8,557 nt of DNA from JAYZDP01 sp036337765 (GCA_036337765.1 JAYZDP010000107.1:1-8557); one strand, 5' to 3'. Positions 1-7,461 are shown, counted from the first letter of the stretch. Translations and numbers: made by a program. Notes: generated by a model from the letters alone, not told the origin.

Positions 1-2009
1 CTGTTCGTAGATCGTTCGCCAGATGGTCTCGCTCGAGAACTCCAATTGCGTGGTGCCCTGTTCGCGGTCCTCCGGCTCGGAGCTCGACTGGCGGTGCTGC
101 AGTGATCGGAGGCCGGGCGGATCAACCAGCGCTGCACCATGACGTCGAAACCGATCTGCGAGACGGCGGGATGCTCGCTGCCGGCTTCGGCGATGAGCTG
201 CGGCTCGAGGCGCGATCCGGAGACCGCGGCAAACGCCGCTAATCTGCGCGTGGAATGTGACAGGTGTTGGTAGCGGCCAGCGATGACCTGCTTGAGGTCC
301 GAGAGCTGGACCTCGAGGTCGGCCAGCGATTGCGCCAGAGTCCAACGACCGGAGTCTGGGAGGAGCAAGCCCTGGTCGCGCAGAAAGTTGATGCACTCGG
401 TGAGCAGGTGGGGCAGGCCCCGTGTGTTGCGGTCGAGGAAGGCGCCAGCTCGTTGGCTTGGCCCTGGGGGACGAGCGACGCGGCGACCTCGTAGACCGAG
501 TCGGAGTCGAGCCGGCCGAGGCGGATGCAGTTCGTGGCGGGGTCGTCGACTAGTCCGTGCAGCTGATGGTTGGGATTGAGGCGCTCGCGGGCACATGCGC
601 AGACGATCCACACCGGGAACGGACGCAGGCTCTGATGTAGATGTCGCAGTAACTTGAGGGTGGCGGGATCGGCACGCTGCAGGTCATCGAGCAGGACGAC
701 GATGCGCCTCATCTTGCCGCCTGGCAGGCCGCACAGCGTAGTCAGAGTCTTTTCGACCGCCTCGAAGACTCGCTTTCGCTCGGTGTCGGTTGAGGGGGCT
801 CGACCGCGGCGCGCCGGTACTCCATCGGCGAACTCGGGCACAATGGTGCTGAGATGAAAACGCGTATCGTCGTCGAGCGTCGTCAGGGTCTCCGGGCCGA
901 GTTCGGAGCCGGTGGAGAAGGCGCCCCGCAGCGCGCGCGCGAGCGGCTGAAAGCTCTCGGGTAGCACGTCGAGACAGCTTCCCTTCAGCACCACGGTGTG
1001 GCCCTGAGAACTGGCGCCGTCGAGGAAGGAGCGAATCAGACGGGTCTTTCCTACGCCGGGCTCGCCAGCGACGATAGTACGCAGGCCCTCTCCGGCGAGA
1101 GCGCTCTCCATGCCGCGGCCGAGCCGCTCGTACTCTTCGCGGCGTCCCGCCATCGGGATCATCGGTCCTATCGCCTCACCGCTGCCCTCGACGTAAGGCG
1201 TGCTCGTGCTCTGCTGGAGGATGCGCTGCTTCAGACGGGCGGTCTCTTCAAGCGGCTCGGCGTCGAGCTCACGCTTCAGGGCCCGCTTGAGCTCCACGTA
1301 CTGGGCAAGGGCGCGGCTGCGCCGTTCCGAAAGGGAGTAGAGCTGCATGAGCTTCTGGTGGGCGTCTTCCGAGAACGGGTCGATCGCGACCAGGCGCTGC
1401 GCGTACTGGATACCGAGCCGAAATTCACCGCGCGGTCTAGATAGCTTTCGATCAGCAGCCGTAGGGCCGCGACCGCGTTCTCGCGCAACCGCTCCTGCTC
1501 GGAGCCCAGCCAGAAGTCGAACTCCTCGCTGTACTTGACCTGGAAGCCGTGGAGGAAGTCACCCCGGTACAGTCCGACCGCCTCGGTCAGGAGATGGGGA
1601 TCGAGCCGCTCGGTGTGGTCGGAGGTATCGAGGGCGTTCTCGAAGGCGTCCGCGTCGACCCAGCAGGCGAGCGTGGGCTCGAGCTGGATGCTTTGGCGAT
1701 TCGCCCGGATCACGGTCTGGCCGTCGGCGAACAGGCCCTTCAGGTTGTAGAGCGACTGGCGCAGGTTGCGTCGCGCCGCCTCCTCGTCCTTGTCCGGCCA
1801 GAAGATCGCGGCGAAATGGTCGCGAGTCAGCGGCTGGCCGATATGACAGGCGAGGTAGACGAAAAGGGCACGGACCTTCTGCGACTCGAAACCCTAGAGT
1901 GGATCGCCCTCGAGAGAGATCTCGAGGCTACCGAAGCAATGCACCCGTAGCGAGTGCGCACGTGCCCCCGGTTCGCGGTTGGCGGAGGCTCGATACTCAG
2001 GCTCGTCAT
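1..2009 (-). pseudogene. SARP/BTAD-AAA ATPase transcriptional regulator, multiply disrupted and partial (C-terminus off the left edge)
   Basis: A composite reading gives a large ATP-dependent regulator: an OmpR-type winged helix (LRVHCFGSLEISL, then GFESQKVRALFVYLACH), a BTAD helical domain (about 1780-1250, including EAVGLYRGDFLHGF and FSEDAHQKLMQLY), then an AAA/STAND ATPase with Walker A GEPGVGKT at 1043-1066 and Walker B RIVVLLDDLQRAD near 672-705. It continues to FSSETIWRTIYEQ at the edge, so a sensor or TPR C-terminus is probably outside. Four lesions break it: amber TAG at 1894-1896; an extra GC pair near 1427-1436; a lost base near 441-446; a lost base near 111-119. The start is unclear. 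ATG at 2009 is in another frame and would need a further shift, while GTG at 1944 is in frame but cuts into the first strand. No other stops occur in the composite, so decay is recent or these are assembly errors. The family is clear; the target genes are unknown. Confidence 0.82.
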
Positions 2010-2054
2010 GGGAATTTCCACGCCACCGGGAGCGACACGCATAGGGAAATTGCT

Positions 2055-2083
2055 ATATTAGGGCGTTGAAGGGAACGCCACAA
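2055..2083 (-). promoter_or_regulatory. Candidate sigma-70-type promoter for the disrupted regulator
   Basis: On the minus strand a TTGTGG box (2078-2083) is followed by a 17-nt spacer and TAATAT (2055-2060, 4 of 6 matches to TATAAT). It lies about 45 nt before the ATG at 2009 and is a local AT-rich patch in GC-rich DNA. Box matches are moderate, so this is a candidate only. The spacer contains the inverted repeat listed separately. Confidence 0.4.
2062..2079 (-). terminator. 6-bp inverted repeat downstream of glutathione reductase: weak terminator or operator
   Basis: GGCGTT and AACGCC form a perfect 6-bp stem around a 6-nt loop, 24 nt after the glutathione reductase stop. The minus-strand sequence after it (CTAATATAGCAATTT) is AT-rich but has no clean U-run. 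The same repeat fills most of the spacer of the candidate promoter, so it could equally be a protein-binding operator. The role cannot be decided from sequence. Confidence 0.3.
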
Positions 2084-2103
2084 GTCCGCTTCGACGCTCT
2101 GGC

Positions 2104-3465
2104 TCAGGTCCCGTCCGGCAAGGGTTCGCGCATGGTTACGAACTCCTCGGCGGTGGTCGGGTGGATGCCGATAGTGGCGTCGAACTGTGTCTTGGTCGCA
2201 CCGCACTGAATGGCGATTGCGAGGCCCTGGACGATCTCCGCCGCATCGGGACCGAGCATGTGGGCGCCCAACACTCGATCGGTCTCTCGATCGACGACGA
2301 GCTTGAGCAGGTTTCGCTCCTGCCGGCCCGAGAGCGTGTTCTTCAACGGCAGGAACGAAGAGCGGTAGATCTCGATCCGTGCCGACTCTTCGCGAGCCTG
2401 TGTTTCTGTCAGGCCGACGGCGGCCAGGGGTGGCTGGCTGAAGACAGCGGTCGGGATGTCGGCGTAGCTCATCGCCCGGGGCCGCTTGCGATACAAGGTG
2501 TCTACCAGGGCCATGGCCTCCGCGATGGCGACCGGAGTCAAGTTCATCCGGTTGGTGCAGTCGCCGATCGCGAAGATGTTCTCGACCGAGGTGCGCGAAA
2601 ACTCGTCGACCCGAATCGTGCCGTCGGACTCGAGGTCCACGCCCGCCGCCTCGAGTCCGATTCCGCGCGTATTCGGATCGCGACCTATGGCAAAGAGTGC
2701 CGTATCCGTCGCGAGAGCGGTACCGTCGCCGAGCGTGGCGACCACCTCAGCCGCGCAACGGTGCAGGGCTGCCACCTCGCACCCTAGCCGCAGTTCGACG
2801 CCACGCTCGCTCATCGCGTCGCGGATCGCGGTCCGCAGGTCGTCGTCGAAGCCCCGTAGCGGGAGATCGCCGCGGTGTACGAGAGTCACCTGCACGCCCA
2901 AGCCCTGAAAGATGCCGGCAAATTCGAGTGCGATGTAGCCGCCGCCGATCACGACCACGCGTTCGGGGAGCTCTCCTAGAGCGAAGACATCGTCGGACAC
3001 GAGGGCGAGCCCGCTCCCTGGAATGGCGGGGCGCCGTGGCCTGCCACCGGTGCCAACGAGGATCCGTTCGGCGTGAAATCGGCGCTCGCCAACGGCGACT
3101 CGGGCACTCGACTCGAGGCTGGCTCGTCCCTCCACGATCTCGACCCCTGCGCCTTCGAGCAGACGGCGGTAGATGTCGTTGAGTCGCTGGATCTCGATGT
3201 CCTTGTTGCGGATCAGTGTCGGCCAATCGAAGTCGGCCGGTGGCGTGCTCCAACCGAACCCGCTCGCGTCTTCGAACTCGTCCCGGAAGTGGGAGGCGTA
3301 GACCATGAGTTTCTTGGGCACGCAGCCCACGTTGACGCAGGTTCCGCCGAGTCGCGCCTCCTCGGCCACCGCGACGCTGGCTCCGGCCGCGGCGGCCATG
3401 CGCGCGGCTCGTACCCCGCCACTGCCGGCACCGATGACGAACAGGTCGACGTGCGGAGCGCTCAT
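2104..3465 (-). CDS. gor: Glutathione-disulfide reductase (class I pyridine nucleotide-disulfide oxidoreductase)
   Basis: This cytosolic FAD enzyme reduces glutathione disulfide with NADPH to keep the thiol pool reduced. The 453 residues match the usual family length. Seen: FAD dinucleotide motif GAGSGG (12-17) with E35; redox disulfide C43/C48 in GGTCVNVGCVPKK, the glutathione-reductase form of the motif; NAD(P) motif GGGYIALEFAG (174-184), followed by R198 and R204 in HRGDLPLRGFD, the arginine pattern that selects NADPH; second FAD motif IFAIGDCTN; and the C-terminal dimerisation domain with catalytic pair H435/E440 in GIHPTTAEEF. The ATG at 3465 lies 7 nt after the SMUG1 stop with no good Shine-Dalgarno, so translational coupling is likely. 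It is the last gene of a three-gene unit. A trypanothione-type or other thiol-disulfide reductase is possible but less likely. All catalytic residues are present. Confidence 0.92.
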   Translation of the reverse strand: MSAPHVDLFVIGAGSGGVRAARMAAAAGASVAVAEEARLGGTCVNVGCVPKKLMVYASHFRDEFEDASGFGWSTPPADFDWPTLIRNKDIEIQRLNDIYRRLLEGAGVEIVEGRASLESSARVAVGERRFHAERILVGTGGRPRRPAIPGSGLALVSDDVFALGELPERVVVIGGGYIALEFAGIFQGLGVQVTLVHRGDLPLRGFDDDLRTAIRDAMSERGVELRLGCEVAALHRCAAEVVATLGDGTALATDTALFAIGRDPNTRGIGLEAAGVDLESDGTIRVDEFSRTSVENIFAIGDCTNRMNLTPVAIAEAMALVDTLYRKRPRAMSYADIPTAVFSQPPLAAVGLTETQAREESARIEIYRSSFLPLKNTLSGRQERNLLKLVVDRETDRVLGAHMLGPDAAEIVQGLAIAIQCGATKTQFDATIGIHPTTAEEFVTMREPLPDGT

Positions 3466-3472
3466 GGTCGAC

Positions 3473-4201
3473 TCAACCGCCCGCCCGCGGAAGCTCGAAC
3501 CCGAGGTCTCCGAGTTGTCGCGTGGCCTGGCGCGCCCAGCCGCGGTTGGCGGCCGGGCTGGCCGGGCTCGGGTGCAGAATGCGGCCGATCTTCCCGGGTA
3601 GCCCGTCGCAGGCTTGCCGTAGCCTGGCTTCCGCGAACACGCCGATCCCGATCATCCAACGCGGCTGGAGGGTCTCGGCGATCTCGCGCAGAGCTCGGTC
3701 GCACGGCGCGATGAGGAGCTCCCGATCCTCGGCGGCGAGCCGATTGGGAGTGAGGTTGCGGCCCGCCCGGTCGAGAAAGAGCAGGGGGCAGTAGTTGGCG
3801 ACCCAGGCTTGAGAGAAGAATCTCTCGGGGGTACCCCAGAGGCTTTCGGCCCACCCCCAAAGGCGAGTGCCGCTCACCTCCTCGCGCCGGCATTCAAAGC
3901 CGAGGACCGGGCGCTTGGGGTGCTGGTGCTCGGGGCTGCCGACGGTTCGCTCAGAGATTCCGATCCAATCACGGACCGCGGACACGGCGCCGAACGGAAT
4001 CCCGGTCTGGGCCATTCCCCAGGGTCCCGGGTTCATGCCTACGAGCAGTAGGTCTTTCTGTCCGGCTCCGAAGCGCTCGAGGAACTCGAAGTGGGGGTTG
4101 CGCGCGTACTCCAGCGGGTTATAGACCCACGCCGCCGGCGGGCCGAAGTCGATGTCTGCCATCTCGTCGGCGAGGCGGCCAGTGATGCTGGGCAGATCCA
4201 C
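3473..4201 (-). CDS. smug1: SMUG1-type single-strand-selective monofunctional uracil-DNA glycosylase
   Basis: It removes uracil (in characterised family members also hydroxymethyluracil and related oxidised pyrimidines) from DNA by cleaving the glycosidic bond, starting base-excision repair. The 242 residues carry the SMUG1 motifs in order: GMNPGPWGMAQTGIPFG (55-71), with N57 in the catalytic asparagine position; VRDWIGI (76-82); HPKRPVLGFEC (94-104); SGTRLWGW (110-117); NYCPLLFL (136-143); GRNLTP (147-152); and HPSPASPAANRGW (210-222), with H210 the motif-II histidine. These read much like animal SMUG1. The ATG at 4201 is 9 nt after the SYLF gene stop, and glutathione reductase follows 7 nt downstream, so co-transcription is very likely. 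Pairing with a thiol reductase suggests an oxidative-damage role, but that is inference. No truncation or missing key residue was seen. Confidence 0.92.
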   Translation of the reverse strand: MDLPSITGRLADEMADIDFGPPAAWVYNPLEYARNPHFEFLERFGAGQKDLLLVGMNPGPWGMAQTGIPFGAVSAVRDWIGISERTVGSPEHQHPKRPVLGFECRREEVSGTRLWGWAESLWGTPERFFSQAWVANYCPLLFLDRAGRNLTPNRLAAEDRELLIAPCDRALREIAETLQPRWMIGIGVFAEARLRQACDGLPGKIGRILHPSPASPAANRGWARQATRQLGDLGFELPRAGG

Positions 4202-4210
4202 GGTTCGCGG

Positions 4211-4906
4211 TCAGGGAAGGGCGTCGACAAAGGCGGCCGCGGCCCCGCTGAGTCGGACTTGCGCGTCTCCGAACAGAAGATCCTCTGGCACCGGTCGTTC
4301 AGGGTAGTAGCGCGAGATCTCCTTGCGTCGGATCTTGATTCGGGCGCCGCTCAAAGATGCGCCAGCAAAGAAGCCGGTCGAGTTGCCGTAGGAGTAGATC
4401 TCGGCGTCCAGACGGGCGTCAGTGGTGGCGCTGGCCGCGGCATCGATCGGGCCCACCGCCACTTTGGCGTCGGCACCGAGGGTGAACTTGCTACGCATCA
4501 AGGACGTGGCACTGCGCTCATTGACGACCAGTAGCACCAGGTCGGTGGATTCGAAGCCGATCTGCAGGCCGATCGAGCCACCGGCGATCGAGAGGAAGGC
4601 TGGCGGGCTCCAGCCACCGTCCGTGCGTCGGCAAGATATGACCCCTTTGCCTTGACGGGCACCGAAGCCCAGCGCGCCTTCGAGCACGCGAGGCAAGACG
4701 GCGATGCAGAAGCTCTCTTCCAACAGGTGGGCCGGTGGGCGCGCATCGGAGAGGATCTCCTGGAGGACCTCGGTCGAGCGGGCCAGCTTCTCGTCGGGTG
4801 TCACGGCCATCGCGGATGCCCCGGTGAGGGTCAGGACGACCCCGCCGAGCAGGGCGGAAGTTCCGAAACAGCTGCGCCGACGGCTCAGCGTGAAGCTCGA
4901 GAGCAT
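4211..4906 (-). CDS. Exported lipid-binding SYLF (Ysc84/DUF500) domain protein
   Basis: The 231-residue product begins with a signal peptide: a basic stretch with twin arginines (SRRRS, 8-12), a hydrophobic core to about 29, and likely cleavage after ASAMA (34). It is probably periplasmic or envelope-associated. The rest is a SYLF domain: an N-terminal helix (KLARSTEVLQEIL), FCIAVLPRV, FGARQGKGVISCR, then the signature SIAGGSIGLQIGFES (106-120), LVLLVVNE, GADAKVAVGPI and AEIYSYGNSTGFFAG. SYLF domains bind phosphoinositides in eukaryotes; the bacterial role is poorly defined. The ATG at 4906 is chosen over one at 4951 because AAAAGGAG lies 5 nt before it and the signal peptide starts cleanly there. 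It is first in the unit with SMUG1 and glutathione reductase. The arginine pair is Tat-like but lacks the usual F-L-K, so Sec export is as likely. Confidence 0.88.
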   Translation of the reverse strand: MLSSFTLSRRRSCFGTSALLGGVVLTLTGASAMAVTPDEKLARSTEVLQEILSDARPPAHLLEESFCIAVLPRVLEGALGFGARQGKGVISCRRTDGGWSPPAFLSIAGGSIGLQIGFESTDLVLLVVNERSATSLMRSKFTLGADAKVAVGPIDAAASATTDARLDAEIYSYGNSTGFFAGASLSGARIKIRRKEISRYYPERPVPEDLLFGDAQVRLSGAAAAFVDALP

Positions 4907-4911
4907 GAGGA

Positions 4912-4919
4912 CTCCTTTT
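4912..4919 (-). promoter_or_regulatory. Strong Shine-Dalgarno for the SYLF gene
   Basis: AAAAGGAG on the minus strand sits 5 nt before the ATG at 4906. It is the best ribosome binding site in the window, and it decides the start against the ATG at 4951, which would place an Arg/Pro-rich stretch before the signal peptide. Confidence 0.8.
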
Positions 4920-4973
4920 GTCGGACGTGCGGGAGGCCGCGACCCGCGCAACGATAGCAGCCGCGACCACGAC

Positions 4974-4979
4974 TAGAAT
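4974..4979 (+). promoter_or_regulatory. Candidate -10 box (TAGAAT) for the MFS gene, implying a near-leaderless mRNA
   Basis: TAGAAT matches TATAAT at 5 of 6 positions and ends 9 nt before the ATG at 4989. Transcription starting about 7 nt after the box would leave only a few untranslated bases, and no Shine-Dalgarno precedes the ATG. No good -35 box is visible at 16-18 nt. The 82-bp gap 4907-4988 must also hold the promoter of the divergent minus-strand operon, for which I see no clear boxes. Confidence 0.35.
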
Positions 4980-4988
4980 GTCCCGCAG

Positions 4989-6299
4989 ATGGCACCACGC
5001 AACGACCGGGACCGGCGGAGCATCGTAGCCTGGGCACTGTACGACTTCGCCAACTCGCCGTTCACGACGCTCGTCATCACCTTCATCTACGCTACCTACT
5101 TCACGCAGGTAATGGCGTCGTCGGAGGAGCGGGGCACCATTCTGTGGTCTCGCGGTGTCACGGTGACTGCGCTGGTGGTGGCGCTGCTGTCACCACTGCT
5201 CGGCGCTCTTGCCGATCGGGGTGGCTTCCGCAAGCTGTTTCTGGGGATTTCGACCGTCTGCTGTGTCGTTGCGTGTCTGGCACTGTTCTGGGTGCCCCCG
5301 AGCAGGGCGCTGCTGGCGCTCGGGATCGTCGTTGCCGCCAACATAGCTTTCGAGATGGGGATGGTCTTCTACAACGCGTTCTTGCCGGATCTGGCGCCGC
5401 CGGATCGTCTGGGCCGTGTCTCAGGGTACGGCTGGGGATTGGGCTATGCCGGGGGGCTGGGCGCGCTGGTGGTGGTGTTGGTTACGCTGGTCCAGCCTGA
5501 GACACCGTGGTTCGGGCTCTCGACCGAAGACGGCGAGAACATCCGCGCCACGAACCTTGTGGTCGCGGGCTGGCTCGCCCTTTTCAGCCTGCCGTTGTTT
5601 CTGTGGGTGCGCGAGGACAAATCGGCGATCAGCCGGGGCGGCAACTCGGTGCGGGAGGCCTACAAGCAGCTTGGCCGTACCTTCAGCTCGATACAGAAGT
5701 ACCGCCAGATCGTCCGCTTGCTGGTGGCGAGAATGCTCTACAACGATGGCCTGGTCACGATCTTCGCCTTCGGCGGCATCTACGCTGTGGGCACCTTCGG
5801 CTTCAGCTTCCAGGAGATCCTCGTGTTCGGTATCGTGCTCAACGTCACGGCCGGCCTCGGGGCCGTCTCGCTCGGGTTTCTCGACGATCTCCTCGGCGGC
5901 AAGCGGACCCTCGAGATCAGCATTTTGGGACTCGGGGTCGCGACCGTGATCGCGGTCGTGGCTCCCTCGAAGGCGTGGCTGTGGGTGGCTGGAACCCTGA
6001 TCGGAATCTTTTCGGGACCCAATCAGTCGGCGAGCCGGTCTCTGCTCGGCCGCTTCGTGCCGCCGGAGTCGGAGAACGAGTTCTTCGGCTTCTTCGCCTT
6101 CTCGGGTAAGGCGACAGCCTTCATTGGGCCGCTGTTTCTGGGGATCTTCACCGGCGTCTTTGGTACCCAGCGGGCGGGAATCGCCATCGTCGTGCTGCTG
6201 CTCTTCGGCGGCTATTTGGTGCTTCGCGGCCTCGACGAAGAAGAAGGGATTCGGGCGGGCGGCCGCGACCTCCTCGCTGGCCGCAGCGACGAAGCTTAG
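4989..6299 (+). CDS. UMF1/Atg22-like MFS transporter
   Basis: This 436-residue inner-membrane protein has about twelve hydrophobic segments and a short charged cytoplasmic tail. UMF1 hallmarks: WALYDFANSPF (15-25) in the first helix; the MFS loop 2-3 motif LGALADRGGFRK (71-82); the central loop around 210-240 (REDKSA, then VREAYKQLGRTF) separating the two six-helix halves; and PNQSASRSLLGRFVPP (344-359) followed by EFFGFFAFSGKATAFIGP. Yeast Atg22 exports amino acids from the vacuole; substrates of bacterial relatives are mostly unknown. The gene is followed after 5 nt by the D-amino-acid lyase-like gene, so an amino acid or related small molecule is a reasonable guess. The ATG lies at the beginning of the conserved N-terminus and has no visible ribosome binding site. 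The transporter family is sure; the substrate is not. Confidence 0.9.
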   Translation: MAPRNDRDRRSIVAWALYDFANSPFTTLVITFIYATYFTQVMASSEERGTILWSRGVTVTALVVALLSPLLGALADRGGFRKLFLGISTVCCVVACLALFWVPPSRALLALGIVVAANIAFEMGMVFYNAFLPDLAPPDRLGRVSGYGWGLGYAGGLGALVVVLVTLVQPETPWFGLSTEDGENIRATNLVVAGWLALFSLPLFLWVREDKSAISRGGNSVREAYKQLGRTFSSIQKYRQIVRLLVARMLYNDGLVTIFAFGGIYAVGTFGFSFQEILVFGIVLNVTAGLGAVSLGFLDDLLGGKRTLEISILGLGVATVIAVVAPSKAWLWVAGTLIGIFSGPNQSASRSLLGRFVPPESENEFFGFFAFSGKATAFIGPLFLGIFTGVFGTQRAGIAIVVLLLFGGYLVLRGLDEEEGIRAGGRDLLAGRSDEA

Positions 6300-6302
6300 G
6301 AG
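6298..6302 (+). promoter_or_regulatory. AGGAG overlapping the MFS stop codon
   Basis: The AGGAG begins inside the TAG stop of the transporter and ends only 2 nt before the ATG at 6305, closer than the usual 5-9 nt. No other in-frame start lies just upstream, so the site supports this start. The layout suggests terminating ribosomes re-initiate on the lyase gene. Confidence 0.6.
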
Positions 6303-6304
6303 CC

Positions 6305-7381
6305 ATGCGCGTCTGCGACCTGCCGACGCCGGCCCTTGTCCTGGACCGGAAACGACTCGAGCGCAACATCGCGCGCATGGCCGATCGCGCGGCGAACCTT
6401 GGGGTCACGTTGCGACCGCACGCGAAAACTCACAAGTGTCTAGAAGTGGCGCGACGTCAGGTGGCAGCCGGCGCGTGCGGCCTGACCGTCTCCACCCTGG
6501 CCGAGGCCGATGCCTTCTCGACGGCAGGCTTCGACGATCTCACCTGGGCCGTGCCACTTGCCCCGAGCCGTCTGGCCGACGTCGAGCGGGTGGCCGCCAG
6601 AGCCCGGTTGGGGATTCTCGTCGATGCTCTGGCGGCGGTGGCGGCGCTCGATCGCCGGGGCGGGTCGTTCGACGTCTGGATCAAGGTCGACTGCGGCTAC
6701 CATCGCGCGGGCGTCGATTCCCAGTCAGACGAGGCAGCGCGGCTGGCCCGCTCGATCGCTGAGGGAGGCCATGTGTTTCGTGGCTTGCTGACCCACTCGG
6801 GGCAGGCCTACGACTGTGCATCCAGGGCTGAGTTGGCCGTGGTGGCCGAGCACGAGCGGCGGGTGATGGTCGAGCTCGCGGAGCGCATGCGCGGCGACGG
6901 CATCGAGGTGCCCGTGGTCTCGGTTGGCTCGACGCCAGCGATGTCGGCGGCACACGACCTTGCCGGAGTCGACGAGGTCCGCCCGGGCAACTACGTCTTC
7001 TTCGACGCTAGCCAGGTGGCACTGGGGGCCTGCGCGCTGACCGATTGCGCGGTGACCGTGATCGCCGAGGTGATCTCTAATGGCGGTGGACGCCACGCCG
7101 TGATCAACGCCGGTGCGCTCGCCCTGTCGAAGGACCTCGGGCCCGGCGACTGCGGCTACGGCAGGATTTACGAGGACTACGAGGCCGGGGCCTTACACGA
7201 CGACACAACCGTCGTCGAGCTGTCGCAGGAGCACGGGGAAGTCACAGGCAGCTTCGATCTGGGTGAGCGTCTGCGCATCCAGCCTAACCACTCGTGTCTC
7301 ACCTCAGCCGCGTTCGGCGCCTATTCGGTGGTCGAAGGAGACGAGGTGGTCGATCGCTGGCCGGTCGTCCGAGGTTGGTAG
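6305..7381 (+). CDS. D-threonine aldolase / D-serine dehydratase-like PLP enzyme (alanine racemase N-terminal fold)
   Basis: This 358-residue cytosolic enzyme probably acts on a beta-hydroxy D-amino acid (D-threonine, D-serine or 3-hydroxy-D-aspartate) through PLP and a divalent metal. It starts with DLPTPALVLD (5-14), then RPHAKTHK (37-44), where K41 is the expected PLP Schiff-base lysine. Then come the TIM-barrel strands, with KVDCGYHRAGV, LTHSGQAY, SVGSTPAM (phosphate-binding) and EVRPGNYVFFD, and a C-terminal beta domain with QPNHSCLT. H329 and C331 occupy the metal site. An HxC pair is the arrangement known from zinc D-serine dehydratase, whereas characterised D-threonine aldolases use HxD. 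The length is slightly short, near 360-380 for the family, but no motif is missing. It is co-transcribed with the upstream UMF1 transporter. The exact substrate is undecided. Confidence 0.88.
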   Translation: MRVCDLPTPALVLDRKRLERNIARMADRAANLGVTLRPHAKTHKCLEVARRQVAAGACGLTVSTLAEADAFSTAGFDDLTWAVPLAPSRLADVERVAARARLGILVDALAAVAALDRRGGSFDVWIKVDCGYHRAGVDSQSDEAARLARSIAEGGHVFRGLLTHSGQAYDCASRAELAVVAEHERRVMVELAERMRGDGIEVPVVSVGSTPAMSAAHDLAGVDEVRPGNYVFFDASQVALGACALTDCAVTVIAEVISNGGGRHAVINAGALALSKDLGPGDCGYGRIYEDYEAGALHDDTTVVELSQEHGEVTGSFDLGERLRIQPNHSCLTSAAFGAYSVVEGDEVVDRWPVVRGW

Positions 7382-7399
7382 GCCCGAAGACGAAAATGG

Positions 7400-7423
7400 G
7401 TGCCGGCCTCGAAAGACCGGCAC
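7400..7423. terminator. Hairpin between convergent genes, probable bidirectional terminator
   Basis: GTGCCGG (7400-7406) pairs perfectly with CCGGCAC (7417-7423). The inner bases can add a short TC/GA stem closed by a GAAA loop, with a CC bulge. It lies 18 nt after the lyase stop (plus) and 38 nt after the barrel stop (minus). On the minus side it is followed by CCATTTTCGTCTT, somewhat U-rich; the plus side has no U-run. It therefore best serves the minus-strand gene and perhaps both. Confidence 0.6.
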
Positions 7424-7461
7424 TCTGAGGAACGGCTCCGTCCCGTGGAGCGCTCTTGAGA

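Noticed and set aside
931..939. Alternating GCGCGCGCG run inside the regulator
   Set aside because: The reading frame is maintained through it and such runs are expected in GC-rich coding DNA; no reason to call a Z-DNA or regulatory element.
2697..3714. Long open frames on the plus strand opposite glutathione reductase and SMUG1
   Set aside because: They are Arg/Pro-rich antisense translations with no family resemblance or ribosome site, typical of GC-rich DNA; the minus-strand genes carry full catalytic motifs.
4907..4951. Fifteen-codon N-terminal extension of the SYLF gene from the ATG at 4951
   Set aside because: It places Arg/Pro-rich residues before the signal peptide, and the AAAAGGAG at 4912-4919 clearly serves the ATG at 4906.
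7435..7451. Second small inverted repeat GCTCC/GGAGC downstream of the lyase
   Set aside because: Only five base pairs with no U-run; the hairpin at 7400-7423 is much stronger.
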